A stretch of 64,000 nt of DNA from Nocardia sp. BMG51109 (GCF_000526215.1 NZ_JAFQ01000004.1:1984001-2048000); one strand, 5' to 3'; positions 34,083-43,142 are shown, counted from the first letter of the stretch. Made by a program: numbers and translations. Notes: a model not told the origin generated them from the sequence alone.

Positions 34083-35132
34083 TCACTCCGAGGCCAGGTC
34101 GCGCTGCCAGCGCCGCTCGACCCCGGTGAATCGCCAGACCACCACGGCCACCACCCAGGTCAGCACGAACAGCCCGACGATGATGAAGCCCAGCTCGCCG
34201 AGGTCGAGGTTGCCGATCCAGGCCACGACGCCCGACTCCACGCCCAGCTTCTCGACGAAGATCGAGATCAGCTCCTGCCCGCCGATCAGCAGCGCCACCG
34301 CGACCGACAGCCCGGTGATCACGAGGTTGTAGTAGATCTTGCGGATCGGCCGGGCGAAGGCCCAGTCGTAGGCGTAGCTCATGAACGAGCCGTCCAGCGA
34401 GTCGAACAGCGACATGCCGGCCGAGAACAGCACGGGCAGCACCAGAATCGCGTACCAAGGGAGCCCGGTCGCGGCCGCACCACCGGCGATCACCAGCAGG
34501 CCCACCTCGGTGACGGTGTCGAAGCCCAGCCCGAACAGCAGCCCGACCGGATACATGTGCACCGGCTTACGCACCATCCGCACCGCCGGGCCCAGCACCC
34601 GATTCAGGGCTCCCCGTGAGTCGAGCGCCTGCTCCAGTTGGTTCTCATCCAGATCGCCGCGGCGCATCCGCCGGAACACCCGCCAGATCGCGATCAGCGA
34701 CGCCAGGTTCAACAGACCGATCAGGATCAGGAAGGTGCCCGAGATGCTGGTGCCCCACAGCCCGGTCCACTGTTGCAGCCCTGAATCGGAGTCCTCGAGA
34801 TTGCCGGCGAGAGCCCGCACACCCAGAGCGAGAAGGCCGACCAGGATGAACACCACGGAGGAATGCCCGAGCGAGAACCAGAACCCGACCGACTGTGACC
34901 GAGCCCTACCGTTGTCGGCCACCAACTTTCGCGTGGTGTTGTCGATAGCCGCGATGTGATCGGCATCGAACGCATGCCGCATCCCGAGCGTGTAAGCAGT
35001 GACTCCCAGCCCCACCCCGAACACGGCCCCGTCAACCGGATGATGCTGCGGCACGACCAGCAACAGCAGCACACCCCAACCGACAACATGCAGTACAGCG
35101 ATGGTGATCGCCATTCCGACAACGCTGCGCAC
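34083..35132 (-). CDS. NiCoT-family nickel/cobalt transporter
   Basis: About 349 residues with eight membrane segments. The signature RHAFDADHIAAIDNTTRKL (H-x4-D-H in helix II) and LGFDTVTEVGLL are the two diagnostic NiCoT motifs for Ni2+/Co2+ uptake. A ribosome binding site (GAGGTG) precedes the GTG at 35132; an ATG at 35114 is the alternative. The open frame upstream runs through a tRNA gene on the other strand and is not real. It may supply urease or hydrogenase metals. Confidence 0.9.
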   Translation of the reverse strand: MRSVVGMAITIAVLHVVGWGVLLLLVVPQHHPVDGAVFGVGLGVTAYTLGMRHAFDADHIAAIDNTTRKLVADNGRARSQSVGFWFSLGHSSVVFILVGLLALGVRALAGNLEDSDSGLQQWTGLWGTSISGTFLILIGLLNLASLIAIWRVFRRMRRGDLDENQLEQALDSRGALNRVLGPAVRMVRKPVHMYPVGLLFGLGFDTVTEVGLLVIAGGAAATGLPWYAILVLPVLFSAGMSLFDSLDGSFMSYAYDWAFARPIRKIYYNLVITGLSVAVALLIGGQELISIFVEKLGVESGVVAWIGNLDLGELGFIIVGLFVLTWVVAVVVWRFTGVERRWQRDLASE

Positions 35133-35354
35133 CCGACACCTCGCTCCGTACCGATCGAACTGATCAAAGGTACAGGTCCGCCTTCCCCAGGCACGCCGGG
35201 TACATCGGCCGATCGAGCCGTGACCACCCTTTGCGCGGCGCTCCACACCACCGACCGGCCCGCCCCACACCACCGGCCAAGGGCCCCCGCCGAACAACCG
35301 ATTCGGCGTCCCACCCCGATCCCCAGTAGTCTGGGATCGCTCCACACGGAGCAG

Positions 35355-35439
35355 GGTGGGTTGCCCGAGCGGCCTAAGGGAACGGTCTTGAAAACCGTCG
35401 TGGTTCACGCCACCGTGGGTTCAAATCCCACACCCACCG
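35355..35439 (+). tRNA. tRNA-Ser (anticodon TGA)
   Basis: An 85-nt type II tRNA. The acceptor arms are GGTGGGT and ACCCACC, the anticodon loop is CTTGAAA and the T-arm is GTGGGTTCAAATCCCAC, with a long variable arm. It is the integration site of the AICE, whose attL starts in the anticodon loop. Confidence 0.95.
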
Positions 35440-35451
35440 CAGGTCAGCAAG
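35387..35451 (+). repeat. attL of the AICE in tRNA-Ser
   Basis: 65 bp, from the anticodon loop to 12 bp past the tRNA end, identical to 49205-49269. Its 3' edge lies 20 bp from the integrase stop codon, the usual layout. Confidence 0.92.
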
Positions 35452-35471
35452 GCTCTCGGCGCTCATGGGAC

Positions 35472-36680
35472 TCAGGCAGTCCGCAGTTCGTCCGCAGCAG
35501 TCCGCGCGCCAGCGTCCATTCCCTCAGCCACCGCATCCAGGTCGTCCGGGAACAGATGCCCGTAACGATCGAGGGTCAGGGTCGCCGTCTTGTGGCCCAG
35601 CATCTTCTGCACGACCTTGATATTTCCCCCGGCGCTGATCGCGAGGGACGCCGCGGTGTGCCGGAGTCCGTGCGGCACGACGCCCTTCAATCCCGCCGCC
35701 TCGACGGCCTGGTCGAACACCCACCGGAATTCGGTCGACTCCAGATATCCGCCCTTGCGACTCGGAAACACCAGCGCCGAAGGTTCACGACCCTCCAGCA
35801 GATTGCCGAGTTCCTTAACGAGCACGCTCGGAACCGGTACCTCGCGAGTGGTGTGGTTCTTCGTGTCGGACTCCACGGTGCCCTGGCCCCGCACGAAGGT
35901 TGCCGAACGCGCGATGCGGATACGCCGCCTAGTGAAGTCCACATCCGATGTCCGCAGCGCTGTCGCCTCCCCGAACCGGATTCCGGTGTAGGCGAGCGTC
36001 AACACGAGAGGCCGGAAACGACCGGCGGCCATCGCCAGCTTCAACACCTCGAGGTGGGTGAGGTAGCAGCGTTCACCGGAGACCATCGTGGGCAACTCGA
36101 CATCCGCCGCCGGGTTGGTCGCGAGTCGCTTGGACTTGATCGCGAACCGAAGGACCTGGGTGAACACCTGGTAGCACTGGAGCACCCGCGACGCCGACAG
36201 GCCACGTCCCTCGAAACGGACACTGCCCGACTCCGACAGGGTGACGATCCACTCTTGAATGTCTTCGAACTCGATATCCCGCAGCGGCACCTCACCCCAC
36301 CGCGGCAACACGAGCGTATCCAGCAGCGACCGGTACCCGCCTACCGTCTTCGGCTTACGAAGTTTCTTGGTCGCGTACCACTTTTCAGCTACCACCTGGA
36401 ACAGCACGCCGCTACGGTCCGGATCGACCCAAGTTCCCGTGACCACTTTCGTCGTGACATCACCGTCCAGGAACTTCTGAGCCTCCACCTTCGTCGCGAA
36501 CGCTCGCGCCCGTTCCACGCCGTTCGGGTCGACGTAGCGAGCACGCCAGCGCTTGCCCTTGCCGTACAGCTCCGACTTCGCCCGCTGCCGAGACTTCGCA
36601 CCCGTGACCGGATCGACCACGGTGACCGTCTTGTACCAGCGATCTTCGACCCCGGAGCGCGGATTGCGACGGCCAGCCAT
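35472..36680 (-). CDS. int: AICE tyrosine recombinase (integrase)
   Basis: A 402-residue phage-type integrase. An N-terminal SAM-like core-binding region is followed by a catalytic domain with GIRFGEA (Arg I), HGLRHTAAS (HxxR) and LGHKTATLTLDRYGH (His and nucleophile Tyr). The ATG at 36680 overlaps the excisionase stop (TAATG), so the two are co-translated. The gene end carries a direct repeat that recurs near attR. It should catalyse integration into, and excision from, tRNA-Ser. Confidence 0.93.
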   Translation of the reverse strand: MAGRRNPRSGVEDRWYKTVTVVDPVTGAKSRQRAKSELYGKGKRWRARYVDPNGVERARAFATKVEAQKFLDGDVTTKVVTGTWVDPDRSGVLFQVVAEKWYATKKLRKPKTVGGYRSLLDTLVLPRWGEVPLRDIEFEDIQEWIVTLSESGSVRFEGRGLSASRVLQCYQVFTQVLRFAIKSKRLATNPAADVELPTMVSGERCYLTHLEVLKLAMAAGRFRPLVLTLAYTGIRFGEATALRTSDVDFTRRRIRIARSATFVRGQGTVESDTKNHTTREVPVPSVLVKELGNLLEGREPSALVFPSRKGGYLESTEFRWVFDQAVEAAGLKGVVPHGLRHTAASLAISAGGNIKVVQKMLGHKTATLTLDRYGHLFPDDLDAVAEGMDAGARTAADELRTA

Positions 36681-36889
36681 TACGCCGCCTTTCCGCCCCG
36701 GGCGGTGCACCGCTCCTGCTCAGCGATCCACTCGGCCACTACCGACCACTTCCACACTCGCCGCCGCGGACCCATTAGAAAGCTTTCCGGGCCGTAGCCG
36801 ACATGCGCCCACCACCGCCAGGTAGCTTCGGGGATCCCGGTCCGTTCTTCTAGCTGCTTTGCCCGTAGATAGATCTCGTTGTCAGTCAC
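36680..36889 (-). CDS. xis: AICE excisionase-like small DNA-binding protein
   Basis: A 69-residue MerR-like helix-turn-helix (AKQLEERTGIPEATWRWWAHVGYGPESFLMGPRRRVWKWSVVAEWIAEQ) of the type that serves as directionality factor in pSAM2-like elements. It lies between the initiator and the integrase genes, overlapping the latter by one base. The size and Trp-rich wing match known Xis proteins. Confidence 0.85.
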   Translation of the reverse strand: MTDNEIYLRAKQLEERTGIPEATWRWWAHVGYGPESFLMGPRRRVWKWSVVAEWIAEQERCTARGGKAA

Positions 36890-36897
36890 ATCGACTC

Positions 36898-38592
36898 CTA
36901 TGCCGCATCATGGATTGCCGAAGTTTCTTGCGCCCGTGACGGATTGGCCGCCATCCGAGCTTTGAGGTATTCCGCGCGCCAGCGGGACCGCTTGGAGATC
37001 GCGCCCATGATCAGGTGCTCACGAAGGGGCCGGTCCTTGTCGCCTGGCTCGACCGGCGTCACCTTCAGGTGCGAGGTGTCGGGCTTGACGATGCCGACTT
37101 CGGCGAGGAGTTGCCGAACGAATTCGGCTCGGTCGGCCTTGTGGTCCGGGAGCGTCTTGCCAGACCAGCGCCGCGACACCAACACCCGACGACCCGGCAA
37201 CCCGAGAGTGTCCCGGCGATGCGCCTTGCCCTTGCAGCGACCCGGAACGGTCTTGTCGGTGGCTCCGCGCGGGACGATGCCGTACTCGAGCCAGATCGGG
37301 CAGCGGGGCGAGCAGGGCACGTTCTGAAGTTCGCGGTGCAAGCGGTCGTAGTGCTCCGCGGCGCGGTCCGAACGCGGCTCCACGATTTCGCTGATGGACT
37401 TCACCAGGTACTTGGTGACGTAGCCGATGGTCTTGCCCGCCTTCTCCGGCACTACGCCTTTGATGTGTTTGCGGTCCATCTGCACGCCGAACCGGACCGT
37501 GTGCGCAGGCTCGAGGTCATCGACCGAATCCAGGATGTCCAGCGCGTCATCCCAATAGGTCAACGGCCGGCCGTCACCGGGATCGATGAAGGTGGCGCGC
37601 TTGTGGTCCCAGATCGGTTGGTGCTGTCCGCCGTAGACGCGGTTCGCCGGATCGAACCGAGGCCACCACACCTGGTGATACGTCGCCGCAGTGACCTGTT
37701 TGAGGATGTCGCGGGAGATCGCGCCCCGGATCAGAATGTGCAGGTGCGGCGCACCGCGCTTCTGCGGTTCCACGGTCGCGAAATACTGTGCGTCCCAGCC
37801 GATCGCGCGCCGCAGGTTCTGAATCCACCGGTCCACCAGCTTGGAGAAGTGCACGATATCGCGCGCCTGCCCGGCGTAGTCGTAGCTGCCAGGGTTGACC
37901 GGAGAGCCGTCCGAGCACGGCTCGCCCTGGTCGCTGGTCGCGCCATCGGAGTTGATCCGACCGTAGGACGGCATGGTGAGCGTGACGAACATCGACGGTT
38001 GGTGCTTGCCGTCGAACACCTTGCCGATGCTGCGCTTCTCCACCTTCTTACGAGGCAGATCCGGCACGTCCTGACGGCGACGAGTCGACCGCCGACGCCG
38101 ATCCTTCCCCACCGCATCCAGAGCCGGGAGACGGCCACGCAGACCGGTTTCCCGCAGTTCCTCATCCAGACCCGCCACTGCCTCGCGGAGGGTCGCGGCC
38201 ATATCGTCGTTGCCGTCCTCGACTGCGGTCCGGTAGTCCGCCGCCAGGTCCGCCCGTTCGGCGAGCAGCTCGGTTTGCCGTTCGGTCGGATCGGTCTTGT
38301 ACTCCACCGGCTCAGCGGCAGCATGCCAGCCCTCCCGGCACTGCGCGATCCGCAGGGCGCGATGAGCTTTGGCGCAGGCCGAGCACACCGATTCGATGGT
38401 GGACTTGCACGGTGCGCCCTCGTAGGTGACGGTGCCCGTGCGCGGGTCCTCCACCCGCATCGGGATCGGGCGTTGGCACACGTCGAACTTCTCGGCGGTG
38501 GCTTGCGCGATCTCGAACAGGTTCGGCATGGCCCGCCGCTGCGCAGCAGTCTCCCGAGCCGGAATGTCGTCAGTGGTGGGTTCGGTGGTCAT
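36898..38592 (-). CDS. AICE replication initiator, RepSA family
   Basis: A 564-residue rolling-circle initiator. It contains FVTLTMPSYGRI near residue 202 and the HUH-like metal motif PHLHILIRG at 282-290, as in RepSA of pSAM2. Cys pairs near residues 62-73 and 480 suggest zinc-stabilised loops. The ATG at 38592 (MTTEPTTDD) is chosen because the upstream frame is the reverse face of the next gene. It would nick the excised circle and start replication before conjugal transfer. Confidence 0.88.
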   Translation of the reverse strand: MTTEPTTDDIPARETAAQRRAMPNLFEIAQATAEKFDVCQRPIPMRVEDPRTGTVTYEGAPCKSTIESVCSACAKAHRALRIAQCREGWHAAAEPVEYKTDPTERQTELLAERADLAADYRTAVEDGNDDMAATLREAVAGLDEELRETGLRGRLPALDAVGKDRRRRSTRRRQDVPDLPRKKVEKRSIGKVFDGKHQPSMFVTLTMPSYGRINSDGATSDQGEPCSDGSPVNPGSYDYAGQARDIVHFSKLVDRWIQNLRRAIGWDAQYFATVEPQKRGAPHLHILIRGAISRDILKQVTAATYHQVWWPRFDPANRVYGGQHQPIWDHKRATFIDPGDGRPLTYWDDALDILDSVDDLEPAHTVRFGVQMDRKHIKGVVPEKAGKTIGYVTKYLVKSISEIVEPRSDRAAEHYDRLHRELQNVPCSPRCPIWLEYGIVPRGATDKTVPGRCKGKAHRRDTLGLPGRRVLVSRRWSGKTLPDHKADRAEFVRQLLAEVGIVKPDTSHLKVTPVEPGDKDRPLREHLIMGAISKRSRWRAEYLKARMAANPSRAQETSAIHDAA

Positions 38593-39236
38593 CAAGCAGC
38601 CTCCCTCCCGGTCCGGTCGGGACCTTCGATATCGGGCAGGGTGATGGTTTCTGTGAGCGAGTCCGACTGGCGCAGAACCAGTTCCATGACACTGGGACCG
38701 GCGACGGTGGCGCGGCAGGCGTGGGCGCCGAAGGTGTGCGCGATCCGCTCGACGCGGTTGTTGTAGTCGTCGGGGCACTGGCCGGGCAGCATCCGCACCC
38801 GCAACCGATCCAGCGTTTCCCCGATCTCCACCCCGACCAGGCGCGGCACCCGCACCGACTCGTCATCGCGCATAGTCAGGTGACAAGCGTGCAGGCGTTT
38901 GGTCCACAGTCGGCGGTAGCGCCACCAGGCCAGGAACCGGGCGCGTGCCCGCGAGGTAACCCACCGCTCGAACATCTCCGGACGCCGCCGACGCCAGAGC
39001 ATGATCCCCGCGATGAACACCCCGACCACCACGACACCCACACCCCAGCCCCACACCACACCCACCGCCACCGCAAGCACGAAAGGCAGCGTGATCACCG
39101 GGAACAACGCCGCCCACCACACCGCGACCAACGCCACGCGAACGACCTGCCACACCAGCTCGAGCAGCGCACTCACGATCACATCGCAAGGGTCGCGAGG
39201 TTCGTTGTAATGCAACGTGTTTCGTTCACGGTTCAT
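38592..39236 (-). CDS. AICE membrane protein, translocase-partner type
   Basis: A 214-residue protein with two or three membrane helices near residues 25-75 (VVRVALVAVWWAALFPVITLPFVLAVAVGVVWGW) and a soluble C-terminal part with GECLDRLRVRM-like and PGQCPDDYNNRVERIAHTFGAHACRATV segments. The latter resembles the N-terminal region of AICE FtsK-like translocases. It probably forms part of the transfer pore with TraB at 39932. It overlaps rep by one base. Confidence 0.65.
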   Translation of the reverse strand: MNRERNTLHYNEPRDPCDVIVSALLELVWQVVRVALVAVWWAALFPVITLPFVLAVAVGVVWGWGVGVVVVGVFIAGIMLWRRRRPEMFERWVTSRARARFLAWWRYRRLWTKRLHACHLTMRDDESVRVPRLVGVEIGETLDRLRVRMLPGQCPDDYNNRVERIAHTFGAHACRATVAGPSVMELVLRQSDSLTETITLPDIEGPDRTGREAA

Positions 39237-39403
39237 CTGCTCTCCCCCTCCGCGACGAACAAGCTCAGCTGTCCGGCGCAGTCCCACCGCGGCACATCGG
39301 GCAGCTTCCGGCGACGGACCTTCGCTTCGCGTACCTGGGCAGCCGCCTTCGCGACAATCGGATTCACCGGCCGCTGCGCCTGGCCCCTACTCGCACCGGT
39401 CAT
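39233..39403 (-). CDS. Small AICE protein
   Basis: A 56-residue basic protein (MTGASRGQAQRPVNPIVAKAAAQVREAKVRRRKLPD, ending QLSLFVAEGESR). It overlaps both neighbours by 4 bp, which supports it being real. It may bind DNA by charge; no family is recognised. Confidence 0.55.
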   Translation of the reverse strand: MTGASRGQAQRPVNPIVAKAAAQVREAKVRRRKLPDVPRWDCAGQLSLFVAEGESR

Positions 39404-39615
39404 GCCGCCCAGTCCCCGCCGCCATCGAGACCGGCATCCCAGCCCGGCATCTCTCCGGTTTCCGCCCACAGATGCACTGCGGTGGTGATCGGGTCCAGGC
39501 CGGAGCGTTCGTAGTGGCAGCGGCGGCGGGAACGGATATCGACCACAGCGTCGATCACGTCCTCTTCCATCCGCAGAGCTGCATCGTGGTAGTCGTGAAT
39601 ATCGTTGCGAGACAT
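39400..39615 (-). CDS. Small AICE protein
   Basis: A 71-residue acidic protein (MSRNDIHDYHDAALRMEEDVIDAVVDIRSRRRCHYERSGLDPITTAVHLWAETGEMPGW). The ATG at 39615 is the plausible start. It overlaps 39233-39403 by 4 bp in the tight transfer operon. The function is unknown. Confidence 0.55.
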   Translation of the reverse strand: MSRNDIHDYHDAALRMEEDVIDAVVDIRSRRRCHYERSGLDPITTAVHLWAETGEMPGWDAGLDGGGDWAA

Positions 39616-39617
39616 AG

Positions 39618-39935
39618 CTACTCCTCGATCTCTGAGTCGTTGATGCCGCACACCGAGCAGACGCCCGAGCGGTCCTTACCGGCCAGCAGCCGCCGCCGAG
39701 GTTCCGGGAACCGGTGCCCGTGTTCGGCGCATTCGGCGAGCGCGACGCAGCCGTCGCAGAGCACCTTGTCCCCGTCGTAGACCCACCCGACCCCGGCACC
39801 ACGACGGGTGATGTAGGTGATGGCTTCGTTGACCGAGGCGAAGCACAGCTGGTCGTAGGCAGTTTCGCTGTAGCGGTCCCCGCAGCCGTCGCAGAGGACC
39901 ACCACATGCGCTTGCGTGATGAACCCGGAGTTCAT
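39618..39935 (-). CDS. Small zinc-ribbon-like AICE protein
   Basis: A 105-residue protein with Cys pairs (LCDGCGDRY, LCDGCVALAECAEHGH and CSVCG at the end), so it probably binds zinc. It contains LCFASVNEAITYITRRG between them. It overlaps the translocase gene by 4 bp. Proteins of this kind recur in actinobacterial conjugative elements without an assigned role. Confidence 0.6.
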   Translation of the reverse strand: MNSGFITQAHVVVLCDGCGDRYSETAYDQLCFASVNEAITYITRRGAGVGWVYDGDKVLCDGCVALAECAEHGHRFPEPRRRLLAGKDRSGVCSVCGINDSEIEE

Positions 39936-41257
39936 GCCGCCTCCCCCAGGTCGCCACCGGCCGACTCGTCGCCCAGGTCATCGGGATCGAAGCCCGTGTA
40001 ATCCTCGCTGGGTCCCGTGATTTCCGGTGCCGGAGAGTAGGTGTCCACGATGTCGTCGGCCTGGTCGTCGCTGATCCAGAACGCGCGCACCCGCACGAAC
40101 GCCGTCGTGCCGTCCTCCCCCACATAGCCGACACCGGGTGTGTGCTCGGAGATCTCGTCGCAGCGCGCACCCCGAGCACGGGAGCCCTGCCCGTGCACCA
40201 TCGTGGTCTGGGTCGGCTCGTCCAGCCGCAGCCCGATCCGGACCGGAAACAACTGCCGGTTGGGCATGGTCTCCTTGGACGGGTCCTGCAACGCCGCCAC
40301 CACCGAGACCCCCGCCGCGCGGCCCTTGGACAGCAACAGCCCGGTCAGTTGCCGGAAGTTCTCCTGATCGGCGCGTTCCGCGTACGACGACAGCGACGCC
40401 GCCTCATCGATGATGATCAGGATCAGCGGCTCATCGGCGGTCGGGACGAGCTTGCGAATTCCGTTGCGGCGCATCCGCACCAGCCGCTCATCCATCTCCG
40501 ACACGGCCTCTTCCAGCAGCGCGAGAATGGTGGGCGCGGTGGTGGCGAACCGGGTGAACAGCTTGTCCTCACCGCGGCCGAACTCCGCACCACCCTTCGG
40601 GTCAGCCATGCGGACATCCACCAGCTTCGCCCGGATCGCAGGACCCAGACCGGCCAGGATCGACCACAACACCGAGCCCTTGCCCGATCCGGTAGCACCG
40701 GCGAGCAGGATGTGGGCGTAGAGGATGCGCAACTGCCAGAGTTCGCCGTCTTCGCGGAACCCGACCGGGACCGCCTCCAAGTCCACCTCGTTGGGGACAG
40801 CGGTCGACCGCGTTGTCGACGCCGCGAGAGTGTCATGCACTCGCACTTGAAGACGGACCCAGCCCGGAGCAGGTGACGAGGCAGTCACCCGCGGCACCCC
40901 CAGATACGCGGCCAACGCATCCAAGGTCTTGTCCTGCGTCCAATCCGAGAGGGACTGGCCGCCCAGCATCAGCAGATCCACCGTCAAGCCGTGCCGGTCG
41001 TAGTCCCACCACTCGACAGTCGGGAAACCCTTGTCGACCGACCCGAGACGCAGGTCGGCGAACATCCGCCACGTGTAGCCCGTCACGGCGATATGCAGGA
41101 CCGCTGTGCGCAGCGCTTCCGGAGCCTCAGCCATGATTTCGGCGATCGGCCGCGGCGTGCTGTGCGCAGGCAGGCGACGCCACAGACACATCCGAGTGAA
41201 CAAGCCAGCCGCACCGGCCGCAGCAACGGCGTAAGGCACCATATCGACCACGGTCAT
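39932..41257 (-). CDS. AICE FtsK/SpoIIIE-like DNA translocase (TraB/TraSA)
   Basis: A 441-residue translocase. One N-terminal membrane segment is followed by the motor domain with Walker A (LLAGATGSGKGS, residues 185-196) and Walker B (LILIIIDEAASL), then GVSVVAALQDPSKETM. AICEs transfer double-stranded DNA with one such hexameric pump, so this is the key transfer gene. The ATG at 41257 gives MTVVDMVPYAV; the upstream open frame is not needed. It overlaps 41254-41541 by 4 bp. Confidence 0.9.
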   Translation of the reverse strand: MTVVDMVPYAVAAAGAAGLFTRMCLWRRLPAHSTPRPIAEIMAEAPEALRTAVLHIAVTGYTWRMFADLRLGSVDKGFPTVEWWDYDRHGLTVDLLMLGGQSLSDWTQDKTLDALAAYLGVPRVTASSPAPGWVRLQVRVHDTLAASTTRSTAVPNEVDLEAVPVGFREDGELWQLRILYAHILLAGATGSGKGSVLWSILAGLGPAIRAKLVDVRMADPKGGAEFGRGEDKLFTRFATTAPTILALLEEAVSEMDERLVRMRRNGIRKLVPTADEPLILIIIDEAASLSSYAERADQENFRQLTGLLLSKGRAAGVSVVAALQDPSKETMPNRQLFPVRIGLRLDEPTQTTMVHGQGSRARGARCDEISEHTPGVGYVGEDGTTAFVRVRAFWISDDQADDIVDTYSPAPEITGPSEDYTGFDPDDLGDESAGGDLGEAA

Positions 41258-41541
41258 CGCACGACCCCCTCGAACGAGCCGTTGCCCAGCTCGCAGAACA
41301 GACGGCAGCCATCGGTGGCAACGGGCGGAGCCGAAGGCTCGTGGCAGAACATCAAACATTCCGGAACCCGTTGCGGCACAGTAGTTTCCACCGGAGCAGA
41401 CACCACGGCCGGGCGGACCGGTTCCTTGCGGGACTCATGGTCCGGGCCGAACATCAGGAACCCGGCGGTACCGAGTCCGGCCACGGTCATGGCACCGGCA
41501 GTGATCAAGACACTCTTCGTGTCATCGGACAGTGGTTTCAT
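41254..41541 (-). CDS. Small AICE membrane protein
   Basis: A 95-residue protein with one membrane helix near residues 10-32 (SVLITAGAMTVAGLGTAGFLMF) and a short extracytoplasmic tail holding four Cys (CLMFC, CRLFC). These could form disulfides. It is coupled to the translocase gene, so it is perhaps a pore or spread accessory factor. Confidence 0.6.
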   Translation of the reverse strand: MKPLSDDTKSVLITAGAMTVAGLGTAGFLMFGPDHESRKEPVRPAVVSAPVETTVPQRVPECLMFCHEPSAPPVATDGCRLFCELGNGSFEGVVR

Positions 41542-41547
41542 CGAAGA

Positions 41548-42180
41548 TCAACCCCCAGCGGGAGACGAGAACAGTGCCTCTTGCTGCACCGGACGCGGAG
41601 GACGAATAGGCCGCACCGGAGCCACCGGGCGAGGCCGCGGCATCGGCACCACAGCAGGCACGTGGGCCACCGGACGAGACTCCGGGGCAGGCGCGGGAAC
41701 CGGAGCCGGTTCGGGTGCAGGCTCTTTCACCGGCTCTGTGACCGGATCGGGAGGCGGGGTGGAACGCCGCTGTTGTGCGGCCCGGAACAACACCGCGAGC
41801 CCATGTGTGTCGACCAGCAGCGAAATCGGGGCGATAGCCGCGACGAGCGCGCACGCCCACGGCGGAAGCGGCTTACCCGCCATCGCGGCATGAATGCTGT
41901 TGCCCGCCACCGACACCAGCGCCCCGACCACCAGAACCCAGGTGAAGAACCGCCGCTCCGCCGACTTCGCCAGCACCAAAGCGCCGGCAGTCGCTTGCAC
42001 TATGGTGCCGTCGATGATCACCGGGAACAGCCACGCATCCGACGCCGGGATATGCGCCAGCACGGCGAGGTCCCGCAACGTGGCGAAGGACAAGCGGAAC
42101 GCGGCAGCGCCGACGCCCACGATCACCACGACCGCGAACACCCGCGCTGCCAGCATTCCCCGCTCAGGCGTGAACATCAC
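41548..42180 (-). CDS. DUF2637 / Spd-like membrane protein
   Basis: A 210-residue protein with four membrane helices in the first 125 residues (VFAVVVIVGVGAAAFRLSFATLRDLAVLAHIPASDAWLFPVIIDGTIV, the DUF2637 signature) and a Pro-rich C-terminal tail. DUF2637 proteins are typical of actinobacterial conjugative plasmids and AICEs and are linked to intramycelial spread. It overlaps 42177-42476 by 4 bp. Confidence 0.8.
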   Translation of the reverse strand: MMFTPERGMLAARVFAVVVIVGVGAAAFRLSFATLRDLAVLAHIPASDAWLFPVIIDGTIVQATAGALVLAKSAERRFFTWVLVVGALVSVAGNSIHAAMAGKPLPPWACALVAAIAPISLLVDTHGLAVLFRAAQQRRSTPPPDPVTEPVKEPAPEPAPVPAPAPESRPVAHVPAVVPMPRPRPVAPVRPIRPPRPVQQEALFSSPAGG

Positions 42181-42476
42181 GCAGCCTTCCCCACCTCATC
42201 GACCGCAGCCGAAACCGCCTCGTCCACTGCACAATCGGCAGCCAGACGCACCGCGGCGTCATGCAGCATCAGGACTTGCGGGAGCGCCTCAGCGATAGAG
42301 CGCGCGTCCTCGATCGACAAGCCCATCGTCGCGTTACCGGAGTCGGTCTTGAGCCGGACCAGCACACCCGGATCGACCACACTGCCCCAGTCGGAACGCC
42401 GCTCCGGCCGGTACTCCACCTCGACACCGGCGAAGCCCGTGCTCATCGAGCTGATGTATGAGGCCATGGCGATCAC
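42177..42476 (-). CDS. Hypothetical AICE protein
   Basis: A 99-residue protein with a GTG start overlapping the upstream stop. It reads EVEYRPERRSDWGSVVDPGVLVRLKTDSGNATMGLSIEDARSIAEALPQVLML. The beta-then-helix pattern resembles small plasmid proteins of unknown role. It sits in an unbroken chain of overlapping transfer genes, so it is probably functional. Confidence 0.6.
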   Translation of the reverse strand: MIAMASYISSMSTGFAGVEVEYRPERRSDWGSVVDPGVLVRLKTDSGNATMGLSIEDARSIAEALPQVLMLHDAAVRLAADCAVDEAVSAAVDEVGKAA

Positions 42477-42946
42477 GCGGCCTTGTCATCACGCGGACGC
42501 GACGCGCCGATGTTGTTCGGAGGCTGCTTCGCCCCCGAGTTGTCGCCCTTGATGCCGGTCGCGCGGTACTGATAGCCCAGGTACTTGAACTCGCCCTGAC
42601 CCATCACCTTCGGCTCCGCGGTCAGGCCCTCCAACTCGACCATCCGCCAGCCCGTACCCGGAACGATCTCCTCCGTCGACGGAACCGGCTGCACCGGTGC
42701 GATGAAGATGACTTCGAAGCTTTTCCGCTTCGCCTTGTCCTCGTGCGGATCGGTCACCGTCGCCTTCCACAACGGGTTGCCCGTGCCCTCGCCGGTCTTC
42801 TTGTCGATGTCGAACTCTTGCTCCGGGATCGACCGCGGATCCGGGTTGTACTTCGTCAACGGCACGATCTCGCTGTTCAACACCAGCCCCTTCGGGAACG
42901 CCTGGTTGAACTCGATCGGGAACCGGAAACCCCTGTTGATCGCCAT
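42473..42946 (-). CDS. Conserved AICE protein, first gene of the transfer operon
   Basis: A 157-residue protein (MAINRGFRFPIEFNQAFPKGLVLNSEIVPLTKYNPDPRSIPEQEFD, GTGWRMVELEGLTAEPKVMGQGEFKYLGYQYRATGIK). Proteins with this look open the transfer operon of many pSAM2-like elements; the function is unknown. Its promoter region carries three copies of the GntR palindrome, so it is likely silenced until excision. Confidence 0.7.
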   Translation of the reverse strand: MAINRGFRFPIEFNQAFPKGLVLNSEIVPLTKYNPDPRSIPEQEFDIDKKTGEGTGNPLWKATVTDPHEDKAKRKSFEVIFIAPVQPVPSTEEIVPGTGWRMVELEGLTAEPKVMGQGEFKYLGYQYRATGIKGDNSGAKQPPNNIGASRPRDDKAA

Positions 42947-42978
42947 GTTCTCGTACTCCTTCTGACGTTGGTTCCAAC

Positions 42979-43035
42979 TGGCTTAAGCCAGAGTAGCAGT
43001 GGCTCAAGCCAGTTGCAATGCTGGCTTGAGCCAGT
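42979..43035 (-). promoter_or_regulatory. Triple GntR operator before the transfer operon
   Basis: Three palindromes of type CTGGCTTAAGCCAG at 42979-42992, 43000-43013 (GTGGCTCAAGCCAG) and 43022-43035 (CTGGCTTGAGCCAG). The starts are 21 and 22 bp apart, which places them on one face of the helix. The same motif stands before the GntR gene at 46021. Confidence 0.85.
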
Positions 43036-43110
43036 CGAACGGCGGCCAGGACCAGCGACACCCCCGACCGAGCCCGGAGGACGAAGGAGGAGACGTGTAG
43101 CGCAAAAGAA

Positions 43111-43142
43111 AATGGGCCTCCGCGCAGATGCGGAGACCCATT
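43111..43142 (-). terminator. Rho-independent terminator for leftward transcription
   Basis: AATGGG.CTCCGC and GCGGAG.CCCATT form a stem with one mismatch and a 6-nt loop. The minus strand continues TTTTCTTTT. It ends the small gene at 43160 before the transfer-operon operators. Confidence 0.75.

Noticed and set aside
35133..35408. N-terminal extension of the NiCoT transporter
   Set aside because: It would run through tRNA-Ser on the other strand; a good ribosome binding site supports the start at 35132.
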